A DNA stretch of 64,000 bases from positions 62,001-126,000 of the forward strand of contig CAMTOJ010000001.1 of assembly GCA_947074145.1 (NCBI GenBank). Reading direction: 5' to 3'. The notes under the pieces are model-generated. The model did no database searches. It saw nothing but the letters and a program-made list of their open reading frames with translations, and was not told the DNA's origin. The position numbers and the translations under genes are program-made. The stretch comes from an uncultured Bacteroidales bacterium (GTDB lineage: Bacteria; Bacteroidota; Bacteroidia; Bacteroidales; JAUNSR01). Below are positions 16,550-25,379 of this stretch, piece by piece. The stretch's first letter is position 1. Each line of letters begins with the position of its first letter.

Positions 16550-17311
16550 ATGAATACTATAGATATTATAAAACCGGAGAATCTCGTCTATACGAAGCCT
16601 AAATTGATGAACGATAATCCTATGCACTATTGCCCTGGCTGTAGTCATGGAGTGATTCATAAGTTAGCTGCCGAAGTTATAGAGGAGATGGGTATGGAAG
16701 ATAAGACAATTGGTGTGGCTCCTGTTGGCTGCGCGGTTTTTGCTTATAATTATATCGATATCGATTGGCAGGAAGCGGCTCACGGTAGAGCTCCTGCAAT
16801 AGCAACAGCAATCAAACGTCTTATGCCTGATAAGATGGTTTTCACATATCAGGGTGATGGTGATCTTGCAGCTATCGGAACTGCCGAAACAATTCATGCA
16901 TGTAACAGAGGTGAAAATATAGTTATTATTTTTGTTAACAATGCAATATATGGAATGACAGGCGGACAGATGGCTCCTACTACTCTTCAGGGAATGAAGA
17001 CAGCAACATGTCCTTACGGTCGTACTCCGGAATTGAACGGTTATCCTTTAAAAATTTCAGATCTCCTTGTAAAGTTAGAGGGTACATGTTATGTAACTCG
17101 TCAATCTGTACAAACTGCAGCAGCAGTGAAGAAGGCAAAAAAGGCATTACGCAAGGCTTTTGAAAATTCAATGGCAGGAAAAGGTACTTCTATTGTAGAA
17201 GTTGTTTCTACCTGTGCAAGCGGATGGAAAATGACGCCTGATCAGGCTAATAAATGGATGGTAGAAAATATGTTCGTACAATATCCTCTTGGAGATTTAA
17301 AAGATATCTAA
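16550..17311 (+). CDS. korB: 2-oxoacid:ferredoxin oxidoreductase, beta (TPP-binding) subunit
   Basis: This 253-aa subunit binds thiamine diphosphate. The N-terminal YCPGCSHG, the TPP/Mg motif GDGDLAAIGTAE...VNNAIYGMTGGQ, and the AHGRAPAIATAIKR segment are all present. Together with KorA it forms the active site. It follows the small membrane gene by 38 bp and precedes korC by 3 bp. The N-terminus has no fused iron-sulfur domain, consistent with the separate delta subunit encoded by the first gene of the operon. Confidence 0.94.
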   Translation: MNTIDIIKPENLVYTKPKLMNDNPMHYCPGCSHGVIHKLAAEVIEEMGMEDKTIGVAPVGCAVFAYNYIDIDWQEAAHGRAPAIATAIKRLMPDKMVFTYQGDGDLAAIGTAETIHACNRGENIVIIFVNNAIYGMTGGQMAPTTLQGMKTATCPYGRTPELNGYPLKISDLLVKLEGTCYVTRQSVQTAAAVKKAKKALRKAFENSMAGKGTSIVEVVSTCASGWKMTPDQANKWMVENMFVQYPLGDLKDI

Positions 17312-17314
17312 TTT

Positions 17315-17857
17315 ATGAAACATGAAATTATTATAGCCGGCTTTGGTGGTCAGGGCGTTCTTTCTATGGGAAAGATATTGGCATATTCCGGTTTAATGGA
17401 AGGCAAGGAAGTGAGTTGGATGCCATCTTATGGACCTGAACAGCGTGGTGGTACCGCAAATGTAACAGTCATCCTTAATGATGAGAGAATAAGTTCGCCT
17501 GTACTTAATGAGTATGATATTGTGGTTGTTTTAAATCAGCCATCTATGGACAAATTTGAAAGTAAAGTAAAAAAAGGTGGTGTTCTTATTTATGATTCTT
17601 ATGGGATTCATCAGCCAACCAAACGAACAGATATTAAAGTATTTAAGGTTGATGCAATGGACGCAGCAACAGAAATGCAGAATAGTAAGGCTTTTAATAT
17701 GATTGTCTTAGGTGGTCTGCTAAAAGTTGTTCCATTGGTAAAACTGGAAAATGTGATTGAAGGTTTGAAAAAATCTCTACCGGAAAGACATCATAAACTT
17801 ATTCCTATGAATGAAACTGCTATCAAGAAGGGAATGGATATAGTTGTTGAAAAGTAA
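17315..17857 (+). CDS. korC: 2-oxoacid:ferredoxin oxidoreductase, gamma subunit
   Basis: This 180-aa subunit has the family signature IIAGFGGQGVLSMGKILAYSG followed by SWMPSYGPEQRGGTANVTVI. The gamma domain binds coenzyme A or helps shape its site in related pyruvate:ferredoxin oxidoreductases. It is the last gene of the operon, directly after korB, and is followed by an inverted repeat and a Rho-independent terminator. The gene order delta-alpha-(small membrane protein)-beta-gamma accounts for every subunit of the heterotetramer. Confidence 0.93.
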   Translation: MKHEIIIAGFGGQGVLSMGKILAYSGLMEGKEVSWMPSYGPEQRGGTANVTVILNDERISSPVLNEYDIVVVLNQPSMDKFESKVKKGGVLIYDSYGIHQPTKRTDIKVFKVDAMDAATEMQNSKAFNMIVLGGLLKVVPLVKLENVIEGLKKSLPERHHKLIPMNETAIKKGMDIVVEK

Positions 17858-17921
17858 AATATTAATATACAGCATTGATCTGATCAATGCACTGTAATAT
17901 GATTTTATTAAATATATTGGA

Positions 17922-17953
17922 AAGGGACATCTTATAAAGATGTCTCTTTTTTT
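17922..17953 (+). terminator. terminator of the kor operon
   Basis: The stem agggacatctt / aagatgtctct with a short AT loop is followed by TTTTTTT. About 40 bp earlier a separate inverted repeat (gcattgatc-t-gatcaatgc, about 17872-17890) has no T-run. Confidence 0.85.
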
Positions 17954-17997
17954 GTAATTTAATTTATATTTGTAAGATTATTGTATACAAATGTAAA

Positions 17998-19194
17998 CTA
18001 CTCGGTTTCATAAGGTAACCATGCCCAGAATGATGACCCTTTATCCGGAACAGATTCAAAACCAACTCTCCCATCCATTGCTTCGGCAATACCTTTACAG
18101 ATTGCAAGTCCCAAACCGTTGCCCTGAGCAAAAGAATCGAACTTTTCAAATCTTTTAAATACCAGATCATGTTTGTGTTTCTCTATTCCTATTCCTGTAT
18201 CTTTGATTGTAATTTTTAGTCCCTCTTCTATATCTTCAAGAATCATAGTAATTTGACCTTTTGGTGTATATTTTATGGCATTTGTAAGATAGATAGTGCA
18301 TATCTGAGAAAATCTATTTTTATCAGATATGAATTTATCCTCTTTTGTCAGGATCATTTTATTTATGGTTAAATCAGGATTGTTATTATGCTTGAGGAAA
18401 GTTGTATATATTTCATCAAATATATATATTGGATTAAATTCTTCTTTTTTTATTTCTATTGTACCGGATTCTATTTTAGACATATCAAGGATATCTCCGA
18501 TAAGTCTTAATAATATTTCATTATTACTATTTATTATATTTCTATATTCCTTTTTTTCATCTTTGTCATCAGTATTTTGAAGAAGCTCTGAGAATCCGAT
18601 AATTGCATTTAAAGGGGTTCTTATTTCATGACTCATATTGGCCAGAAATGTCGATTTTAATTTATCTGATTCTTCGGCTTTCTTTTTTGCAAATTCAAGC
18701 TCTCTTGTCAATGTGTAAATATCAGTAATATCGACTGCTATTGAGAGTATCATTTTCTTATTGTTTCTTGTTGAAAATATTGATCTGAATATTCTCCAAT
18801 ATGATGATCCCTCGGAAAGAAATCCTTCCTCTAACGAAACATGGGTATTTAGGGTATTTAGGCTCTTAAGAATATTATTATCGAGTTTTCTATATTCATC
18901 GGCTTCAATCTTTTCATAAAGATCATAATCATCTGCACCGATGATTTCTTCTTTACTTTTTGAGATTATATGGCAAAATGCTTTATTAACATATCTGTAT
19001 TTGAAATCTTCACTTTTTATTGCGATAATATGTGTCATATTATCTAATGTATCTTCTAACAGATTTAGTTCAGATAATATGGTATCGGGAATAGGGATAC
19101 TGTTTTTTATTGAAATGTAGCGCCTATATATATAAGTAAGTATAATGGTTTGAATTAAAATTACTATCAAAAGTGAAACAAGAATAAAATACAT
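17998..19194 (-). CDS. PAS-domain sensor histidine kinase (orphan)
   Basis: This 398-aa kinase has one N-terminal transmembrane helix (residues about 2-24), a PAS domain (about 45-160, with FKYRYVNKAFC), a HisKA domain and a HATPase_c domain. The phosphoacceptor is His189 (FLANMSHEIRTPLNAIIGFSELL). The ATP-binding boxes are N (LTNAIKYTPKG), G1 (KDTGIGI), F (FKRFEKF) and G2 (GNGLGLAICKGI). The protein stops after the kinase core, so it is not a hybrid with a receiver. No response regulator is adjacent. Only a short N-terminal tail precedes the membrane helix, so sensing is probably cytoplasmic through the PAS domain, ligand unknown. Confidence 0.92.
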   Translation of the reverse strand: MYFILVSLLIVILIQTIILTYIYRRYISIKNSIPIPDTILSELNLLEDTLDNMTHIIAIKSEDFKYRYVNKAFCHIISKSKEEIIGADDYDLYEKIEADEYRKLDNNILKSLNTLNTHVSLEEGFLSEGSSYWRIFRSIFSTRNNKKMILSIAVDITDIYTLTRELEFAKKKAEESDKLKSTFLANMSHEIRTPLNAIIGFSELLQNTDDKDEKKEYRNIINSNNEILLRLIGDILDMSKIESGTIEIKKEEFNPIYIFDEIYTTFLKHNNNPDLTINKMILTKEDKFISDKNRFSQICTIYLTNAIKYTPKGQITMILEDIEEGLKITIKDTGIGIEKHKHDLVFKRFEKFDSFAQGNGLGLAICKGIAEAMDGRVGFESVPDKGSSFWAWLPYETE

Positions 19195-19311
19195 ATTTTA
19201 AATTTTGAATATTTAGAATCTTATCTATAAAACAATCTTACAGCATGCCTGGATTTGGTTAAAATTATTTTTTAATGTTAAATAATATTTTTTTATTTAG
19301 AATAAATGTAT

Positions 19312-19349
19312 AAAAAAAGTCATATATATTAGTGAATATATATGACTTT
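19312..19349 (-). terminator. terminator of the serine palmitoyltransferase gene
   Basis: A perfect 15-bp stem (aaagtcatatatatt-agtg-aatatatatgacttt, 19316-19349) is followed on the minus strand by a run of seven T residues. It lies directly after the stop of the 19371-20558 gene. Confidence 0.8.
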
Positions 19350-19370
19350 AATATTTTGATTAGTATTTCT

Positions 19371-20558
19371 TTACTTGATAACTTCAAGAGCTTTGAAGCA
19401 TTTTTCAATTTTGTTTAGAGCAAAATCTACTTGTTCTTTAGTATGTGTTGCCATTAAGGAGAACCTTATTAGTGTACTGTCTGATGCAACAGCGGGGGAA
19501 ACTACAGGATTCACAAAAACTCCCTCATCAAGTAACATTCTTGTTAACAGGAAAGTTTTGTCGTTGTCTCTAACATATAAAGGAATAATAGGTGTAGAAG
19601 TGTGACCTATTTCACATCCCATATTTCTAAACCCATCAAGAGCATAATTAGTCATTTCCCAAAGGTGTTCCTGTCGTTCAGGTTCACTTAACATTATTTC
19701 AAGAGCTGCACTTGCTGCACCAATTGCAGCAGGAGTTGCAGAAGCTGAGAAAATATAAGATCTTGAATGATGGCGAAGGAAATTTGCGATAGAAGAGTCC
19801 GTTGCAATGAATCCACCTAATGAAGCAAATGATTTAGAGAATGTTCCCATTATAAGATCAACATCATTTGTTGCACCGAAATGATCACATACCCCTCTCC
19901 CGTTTCGTCCAATCACACCAATTCCGTGCGCTTCATCAACCATAACGGAAGCATTATATTTCTTTGAAAGTTTAGTAATTTCATCAAGTTTGGCAATATC
20001 ACCTTCCATGCTGAAAATTCCGTCAACAACAATTAGTTTCACTTTATCGGGATCGCATTTTTTCAATACTTTTTCCAATGAATCCATATCATTGTGCTTA
20101 AACTTAAGAGAATTAGAAAATGATAATCTTCTTCCTTCAATAATAGAAGCATGATCAAGTTCATCCCATATAATATAGTCTTCTCTTCCCGTTAGACATG
20201 AAACAACACCAAGGTTTACCTGAAAACCTGTTGAATAAACAATAGCTTCTTCTTTTCCTACGAATTTTGCTAATTTGTTTTCTAATTCAACATGAATATC
20301 AAGAGTTCCGTTTAAGAATCTTGAACCAGCACACCCTGTACCATATTTTTTAGTAGCCTCAATTGCGGCTTCTTTAACTTTTGGATGATTGGTTAATCCT
20401 AAATAAGAATTAGACCCAAACATTAATACTTTATTCCCATCAATATAAACCTCCGTATCCTGATCGCTTTCTATCATTCTGAAATAAGGATACACTCCGG
20501 CAGCTTTCGCTTTCTGAGGGGCATCATACTTTGATAGTTTTTCTTGAAGTAATTTCAT
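19371..20558 (-). CDS. spt: serine palmitoyltransferase-type alpha-oxoamine synthase
   Basis: This 395-aa PLP enzyme belongs to the alpha-oxoamine synthase family, which condenses an amino acid with an acyl-CoA. The internal aldimine lysine is Lys242 in GTFSKSFASLGGF. DELDHASIIEG supplies the stacking His137, and VDEAHGIGVIG the PLP Asp208/His211. GSNSYLGL and GTGCAGSRFLNGT are also family marks. Relatives include glycine C-acetyltransferase and AONS (BioF). The neighbouring lipid kinase and the apparent Bacteroidales host favour serine palmitoyltransferase, the first step of sphingolipid synthesis, but the amino-acid substrate is inferred. The enzyme looks cytosolic. Confidence 0.82.
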   Translation of the reverse strand: MKLLQEKLSKYDAPQKAKAAGVYPYFRMIESDQDTEVYIDGNKVLMFGSNSYLGLTNHPKVKEAAIEATKKYGTGCAGSRFLNGTLDIHVELENKLAKFVGKEEAIVYSTGFQVNLGVVSCLTGREDYIIWDELDHASIIEGRRLSFSNSLKFKHNDMDSLEKVLKKCDPDKVKLIVVDGIFSMEGDIAKLDEITKLSKKYNASVMVDEAHGIGVIGRNGRGVCDHFGATNDVDLIMGTFSKSFASLGGFIATDSSIANFLRHHSRSYIFSASATPAAIGAASAALEIMLSEPERQEHLWEMTNYALDGFRNMGCEIGHTSTPIIPLYVRDNDKTFLLTRMLLDEGVFVNPVVSPAVASDSTLIRFSLMATHTKEQVDFALNKIEKCFKALEVIK

Positions 20559-20885
20559 TTATTGATTATTTTTTTCAAGGTATGAAACGGAATGATACTC
20601 CGTTCATAGTTAATTGTTTTAATATACTGACTGAAATCTAACAAATTGTAAAGAATTAAGTTTAATTATAATATAAAATTGAGGTTTTAATTCAATAATC
20701 AAGACTGTTTAGAACAGAATTTAACTAATAAATATTATTTACAATTACTTAGATTTTTAAAACGCCACAAACTTAATTATTTTTTACTTTCACATTAATA
20801 AAAAACAACTTTTTTATTGCTCCTTATGTCTGATAAATTAACTTATTAAAGAAAAACATTACATTTGTGATAATTTGGCGATAGT
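20559..20885. other. divergent intergenic region spt / lipid kinase
   Basis: This 327-bp AT-rich stretch is gene-free. It contains the candidate -7 box for the kinase gene (20860-20867). I see no convincing repeat, RNA or small ORF in the remainder. Confidence 0.4.
20860..20867 (+). promoter_or_regulatory. candidate -7 box for the lipid kinase gene
   Basis: TACATTTG matches TAnnTTTG. Transcription near 20873 would give a leader of about 19 nt before the ATG at 20892. Confidence 0.4.
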
Positions 20886-20891
20886 GTGATA

Positions 20892-21881
20892 ATGAAAAAA
20901 AATAAAGAAAAGGTAGTAATAATAATAAACCCTATATCGGGGGTAAGACCGAAATATAATATACCCTCACTGATATATGAGAATATCGATCTTTCGAAAT
21001 TTTCAATACAAATAGAGTATACCGAATATTCAGGTCATGCTACGGAGATTGCTTCGGAAGCAGTGAGTAATGGAATAAAATATGTTATTGTTATTGGAGG
21101 TGATGGTACAATCAATGAAACGGCAAAAGCCTTAGTACAGACAGATACCGCATTAGGTATCGTACCTTTAGGTTCCGGAAATGGTCTTGCCAGACATTTG
21201 CAGATATCTCTTGATACGAGTAAAGCATTGAGAGCTATCAATGATGAACATATAGTATATATAGATTATTGTATGGCAAATGATCATATATTCTTTTGTA
21301 CCGCAGGAATCGGCTTTGATGCCTGGGTAAGTCAGAAATTCTCAGAAGATAAACATCGCGGAGGGTTTACTTATCTTAAGAATGCACTTACGGAATATGT
21401 AAAATATAAACCCAGATATTATAAACTTGTTTCATCTCAGGGTTATAATATAGAAAAGGCATTTCTCGTTGCAATAGGTAATGCATCGCAGTATGGGAAT
21501 AATGCTTATATTGCTCCCGAAGCAAGTATGCAAGATGGATTAATGGATATAACTATTCTTGAACCATTTAATGTGTTAGAAGTGCCACAACTTGCAATTC
21601 AGCTTTTTACAAAGCAAATAAATAAAAATAAACATATTAATATGTTTAGAGATAAATCGGTTAAGATAATTACAGAAAAGGAGGAGGTTATGCATATTGA
21701 TGGAGAACCCTTCAGACTTGGAAATGAAATTACTATTAAAACCATTCCAAAGGGACTAAAAGTGATTACTCCCAAAAATCCTTCTCGATCAATTATTGAA
21801 CCTATTCAATATGCTATTGAAGAGATACATTATAATCTTCTTAATGACATAAAAGGAGTATTTAATCTCAATGCGAGATAA
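20892..21881 (+). CDS. diacylglycerol kinase-like lipid kinase
   Basis: This is a 329-aa lipid kinase of the DgkB/YegS type. The catalytic signature GGDGTINETA and the second motif VPLGSGNGLARHL are intact, and the C-terminal beta-sandwich ends with HIDGEPFRLGNEITIKTIP. The ORF track begins at a GTG (20886); I prefer the ATG two codons later (MKKNKEKVVIIINPISG). Such enzymes phosphorylate diacylglycerol, sphingosine or related lipids using ATP. It is divergent from the serine palmitoyltransferase gene, so a role in phosphorylating a sphingoid base, ceramide or diacylglycerol by-product of sphingolipid headgroup transfer is plausible. Substrate is unproven. Confidence 0.85.
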   Translation: MKKNKEKVVIIINPISGVRPKYNIPSLIYENIDLSKFSIQIEYTEYSGHATEIASEAVSNGIKYVIVIGGDGTINETAKALVQTDTALGIVPLGSGNGLARHLQISLDTSKALRAINDEHIVYIDYCMANDHIFFCTAGIGFDAWVSQKFSEDKHRGGFTYLKNALTEYVKYKPRYYKLVSSQGYNIEKAFLVAIGNASQYGNNAYIAPEASMQDGLMDITILEPFNVLEVPQLAIQLFTKQINKNKHINMFRDKSVKIITEKEEVMHIDGEPFRLGNEITIKTIPKGLKVITPKNPSRSIIEPIQYAIEEIHYNLLNDIKGVFNLNAR

Positions 21882-21963
21882 ATAGAAAATAACACCTTTG
21901 AGATTATTGTAATTAAGTAATATTTACCTAAAAGAAAAAAACTTATTATTCATATTTATTGTT

Positions 21964-22521
21964 ATGGCAAACACTATAGATCAATTTGAAGAAGTGATAA
22001 ATATATGCAAAGATGTTTTTGCAAAGAAAATGAAAGATTATGGCGCTTCATGGAGAATTATGAGGCCCGAGTCTATCACCGACCAAATATATATTAAAGC
22101 CAATAGGATAAGAAGTCTTGAGATTAAGAAAGAATCAAAAGTTGGAGAAGGTATATTTCCCGAATTTATAGCTATTGTAAATTATGGAATAATAGGTCTT
22201 ATTCAATTAAAGCTGGGATATTCAGATAAAGATGATTTGAGTTATGATGAAGCCATATCATTATACGATGAATTTATGACCATAACAAAAAATCTTATGT
22301 ATGCTAAAAATCATGATTATGATGAGGCTTGGCGTCTGATGCGCGTCAGTTCATATACTGATCTGATTTTGATGAAGATATATAGAACTAAACAGATTGA
22401 AAATAATAAAGGAAAGACATTGATATCAGAAGGAATAGATGCCAATTATATGGATATGATAAATTATGCTCTTTTCGGTTTAATAAAACTACATTTTAAA
22501 GATGAAAAAGAATGTTGTTAA
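21964..22521 (+). CDS. DUF1599 protein with two tandem repeats of the domain
   Basis: This 185-aa soluble protein is built from two copies of the DUF1599 unit. The first copy (residues about 8-95) has DVFAKKMKDYGASWRIMRPESITDQIYIKANRIRSLEI. The second (about 100-180) has LMYAKNHDYDEAWRLMRVSSYTDLILMKIYRTKQIE. Each copy keeps the D-Y-x-x-(S/A)-W-R-(I/L)-M-R core and a following NY(G/A)(I/L) segment. The function is unknown to me; a MazG/dUTPase-like helical fold would fit but is inference. It overlaps the DoxX-like gene by 20 bp, so the two are translationally coupled. Confidence 0.85.
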   Translation: MANTIDQFEEVINICKDVFAKKMKDYGASWRIMRPESITDQIYIKANRIRSLEIKKESKVGEGIFPEFIAIVNYGIIGLIQLKLGYSDKDDLSYDEAISLYDEFMTITKNLMYAKNHDYDEAWRLMRVSSYTDLILMKIYRTKQIENNKGKTLISEGIDANYMDMINYALFGLIKLHFKDEKECC

Positions 22522-23776
22522 TATAATAGTATTATGCTGTAGATTGATTATAGCTGTTGTATTTCTATTTTCCGGATTTGTTAAAGCTGTTGATCCTATA
22601 GGATCGGCAATAAAATTCGGTGATTATTTTACAGCTTTAAATATATCTTTTTTTCAGGATCATACTCTTACATTATCAATTTTCTTATCCGCCGTTGAGT
22701 TTTCAATAGGTGCATCATTACTTTGGGGATCTTATAGAAAATTATCATCAATATGTGCTTTAATGTTCATGTTGCTATTTACCCCTCTTACTCTATGGCT
22801 TGCACTTACAAATGCCGTAAATGATTGTGGATGTTTTGGTGATGCAATCTCTCTTAATAATTGGGAGACATTCTATAAAAATCTTTTTTTATTGGCCTGC
22901 TCTATCGTTTTATTAGTTTATAATAGATATATAAAGTCGCCTTTCTATCTAAAAATCAGATGGGTTGTGGTGGCATATTCCTTTATATTCTCTATAATAA
23001 TATCCTTTTTGGGTATAAGACATCTGCCTATACTTGATTTTAGACCATATAAAGTTGGAACTGAAATAAAACAATCAATGGGGTTAAATGAGACAAACGA
23101 GAAAGAATATATTCTGGTATATGAGAAGAACGGAGAAAAGAAAAAGTTTGGTTTAAATGAAATTCCTTCGGATGATCAGGGTTGGAACTTTGTTGAGACA
23201 ATTGTAATAGATCATAAAAATGAAGATGTATCTATAAAAGATTTCTTTATTACAGATATAGATGGTAATGATATCACAAATGAATTTTTATCTAATGATA
23301 CGGTCGCTTTCGTCCTTTTATCTTATGATTTATTAAACGCAGATGAAGAGAATATAGACAAAATAGTAGAACTTCACGAAATAGTATCAGAGATGAAGTT
23401 GCCATTTTATATATTAACTTCAAATAAACAGGATGCAATTTCATATTGGACCGAATTAACCGGTTCTGATTTTGAATACATTTACGGTGATATAACTGTG
23501 ATTGAAACTATTGTTAGGTCTAATCCTGGTCTTGTTGTATTATATAAAGATAAAATCATAGATAAAATAAATGTATCAGATCTTCCTGAACCTGTTCATA
23601 TGGAGGAATATGTTGATAAAAAAATTAATCTAAGCATCAAAAAAGTTAATAGTAAAATAATAATTTTATTATCATTCATTATTTATTTTGTTCCAATTCT
23701 TGTACTTTTGCTTTCCAATCGAACGTTAATGTTACTGATTGATAAAAAAAGAAAAAGCGAAATCAATAAAGATTAA
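22502..23776 (+). CDS. DoxX/MauE-like membrane protein with C-terminal extracytoplasmic domain
   Basis: This 424-aa protein begins with a four-helix DoxX/MauE-type membrane domain (residues about 5-140; RLIIAVVFLFSGFVKAVDP, LTNAVNDCGCFGDAIS). A further helix lies at about 155-170. The middle part (about 180-375) is soluble and predicted extracytoplasmic, and a last helix lies near residues 383-402. The CxC of NDCGCFGD is the hallmark of the MauE branch, which is linked to periplasmic thiol chemistry. The soluble part has a weakly thioredoxin-like look (VAFVLLSYDLLNADEENIDKIVEL), without a CxxC. Function is unknown. It is coupled to DUF1599 upstream and lies 38 bp before tpiA. Confidence 0.8.
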   Translation: MKKNVVNIIVLCCRLIIAVVFLFSGFVKAVDPIGSAIKFGDYFTALNISFFQDHTLTLSIFLSAVEFSIGASLLWGSYRKLSSICALMFMLLFTPLTLWLALTNAVNDCGCFGDAISLNNWETFYKNLFLLACSIVLLVYNRYIKSPFYLKIRWVVVAYSFIFSIIISFLGIRHLPILDFRPYKVGTEIKQSMGLNETNEKEYILVYEKNGEKKKFGLNEIPSDDQGWNFVETIVIDHKNEDVSIKDFFITDIDGNDITNEFLSNDTVAFVLLSYDLLNADEENIDKIVELHEIVSEMKLPFYILTSNKQDAISYWTELTGSDFEYIYGDITVIETIVRSNPGLVVLYKDKIIDKINVSDLPEPVHMEEYVDKKINLSIKKVNSKIIILLSFIIYFVPILVLLLSNRTLMLLIDKKRKSEINKD

Positions 23777-23814
23777 TCAAATAGAAATATTTTAATCACT
23801 TTAATTAAAAAAAA

Positions 23815-24570
23815 ATGAGAAAAAACATTGTTGCCGGTAACTGGAAAATGAATAAGACTCTACAAGAGGGTCTTGAGTTGGCTAAATCTTTAGATCAGGC
23901 TCTTGCCGGTAAAAAACTTAATTGTGACGTTGTTATCTGTACTCCATTTATTCACCTTGCTTCTGTTTGCCAGTCTGTAAACACTGAAGTTGTTGGTGTA
24001 GGTGCTGAAAATTGTGCTGATCATACATCTGGTGCATATACAGGAGAAATTTCTGCTCCAATGGTAGCATCAACAGGTGCTAAATATGTAATTCTTGGTC
24101 ACTCAGAACGTCGTGCATATTACGGAGAAACAAATGAAATGTTGAAAACTAAAACTACTTTAGCTCTTGCAAGCAACCTTACTCCTATTTTCTGTATTGG
24201 TGAAGTTCTTGAAGAGAGAGAAAACGGAACATTTTTTGAAGTTGTTAAAACTCAACTTTCAGAAGCTCTTTTCGGATTTTCTGCAGAAGAGTTTGCTAAA
24301 ATCGTAATTGCATACGAACCGGTTTGGGCAATCGGAACAGGTAAAACTGCTTCAGCTGATCAAGCTCAGGAAATCCATGCATTTATCCGTAAAACTATCG
24401 AAGAAAACTATGGCAAAGAGATAGCTGATAATACTTCTATTCTTTACGGTGGTAGCTGTAATGGTTCAAATGCAAAAGAACTTTTTGCTAATCCTGATGT
24501 TGACGGAGGTCTTATCGGTGGTGCATCTCTTGAAGTTGACAAGTTTATGCCAATTATCGAAGCTTTTTAA
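23815..24570 (+). CDS. tpiA: triosephosphate isomerase
   Basis: This 251-aa TIM-barrel enzyme interconverts dihydroxyacetone phosphate and glyceraldehyde-3-phosphate in glycolysis. All catalytic residues are visible: Asn9 and Lys11 (VAGNWKMNK), the electrophile His96 (ILGHSERR), the base Glu168 ([14 protein letters not shown], which also begins the mobile loop) and the phosphate-binding YGGSCN. Its codons look more regular (Ala/Lys/Glu-rich, fewer rare codons) than the flanking genes, as expected of a highly expressed enzyme. It is third in the DUF1599-DoxX-tpiA group and is followed by its own terminator. Confidence 0.98.
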   Translation: MRKNIVAGNWKMNKTLQEGLELAKSLDQALAGKKLNCDVVICTPFIHLASVCQSVNTEVVGVGAENCADHTSGAYTGEISAPMVASTGAKYVILGHSERRAYYGETNEMLKTKTTLALASNLTPIFCIGEVLEERENGTFFEVVKTQLSEALFGFSAEEFAKIVIAYEPVWAIGTGKTASADQAQEIHAFIRKTIEENYGKEIADNTSILYGGSCNGSNAKELFANPDVDGGLIGGASLEVDKFMPIIEAF

Positions 24571-24596
24571 TTAAAAAAAGTTTCTCAAGATAACCA

Positions 24597-24638
24597 AAAG
24601 CGTTATTTTCAAATTTAGTTTGGAAATAACGCTTTTTA
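24597..24638 (+). terminator. terminator after tpiA
   Basis: The stem aaaagcgttattttcaaa / tttggaaataacgctttt has one wobble pair and is followed by a T-rich tract. Confidence 0.8.
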
Positions 24639-24745
24639 ATTTTATAATTATTAATTCGAGTCGATTATATCGAATTATATTAATTATTTAATAACATTCA
24701 GTATTCTATATTTTTTATTGATTATATTCTTTCGTTCTTTATATT

Positions 24746-24753
24746 TATATTTG
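24746..24753 (+). promoter_or_regulatory. candidate -7 box for the SPOR gene
   Basis: TATATTTG matches TAnnTTTG, 16 bp before the first ATG. Transcription would begin near 24759. Confidence 0.45.
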
Positions 24754-24769
24754 CACAAAACTTAAATTA

Positions 24770-25291
24770 ATGATGACAAAATATTTTGCTCCTTTATTTA
24801 TATCGGTGTGTTTTTCCTCTGTGGTTTGTTCTCAGACTATACAAGAAGATGAATATCATCATAACCAGAAACAAATTATAGAACATCTTTCAACACCAGG
24901 GCTTAATAAAGGTCGAATAAGAATATTTCAGGATCCCAGACTTGATTCTTTAATGTCAAAGCATAGATTAGAGGCACAAAGTAATCTTGAGATCTCTGAA
25001 AATGTTGCATATGTTGTAGGTCGTGGTTATAGAATTCAAATTTTTTCAGGAAACAATCAGCGTGAATCAAAAAATCAGGCTTATTCAATGGAAACTGAAA
25101 TAAAAGAAAAAATGCCTAACGTTGATACTTATGTTACATTTAATCAGCCATTTTGGAAACTCAGAGTAGGAAATTTCAGAACATACGAAGAGGCTCAGGC
25201 AATGTTGAGAAATATAAAAAAAGAGTTTCCCGGATGGAAAGAGATGTTTATTTCAAATGATGTTGTAAAATACCCAATAAGAAGATATTAG
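24770..25291 (+). CDS. SPOR-domain periplasmic protein
   Basis: This 173-aa protein has a signal peptide (residues 1 to about 22, ending VVCSQT), a linker, and a C-terminal SPOR domain (about 85-165). The SPOR domain shows GYRIQIFSGNNQRESKNQAYSMETEI and WKLRVGNFRTYEEAQAMLRNI. SPOR domains bind denuded peptidoglycan glycan strands, often at the division site. The start could be the first or second of two adjacent ATGs. It is followed by folE 88 bp downstream. The Cys in the signal region could suggest a lipoprotein, but the sequence around it (SSVVCSQ) fits a lipobox poorly. Confidence 0.88.
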   Translation: MMTKYFAPLFISVCFSSVVCSQTIQEDEYHHNQKQIIEHLSTPGLNKGRIRIFQDPRLDSLMSKHRLEAQSNLEISENVAYVVGRGYRIQIFSGNNQRESKNQAYSMETEIKEKMPNVDTYVTFNQPFWKLRVGNFRTYEEAQAMLRNIKKEFPGWKEMFISNDVVKYPIRRY

Positions 25292-25379
25292 AAATCTTTT
25301 ATTTCTCATGAATTAATCAGGATTAAACAAGTTGCACTATACCGGATAACTAAGAAGATTAAATTTTTATTTTTAAAGA

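Noticed and set aside
17872-17890. Inverted repeat gcattgatc-t-gatcaatgc as a terminator of korC
   Set aside because: No T-run follows it; the adjacent 17922-17953 hairpin is the better terminator.
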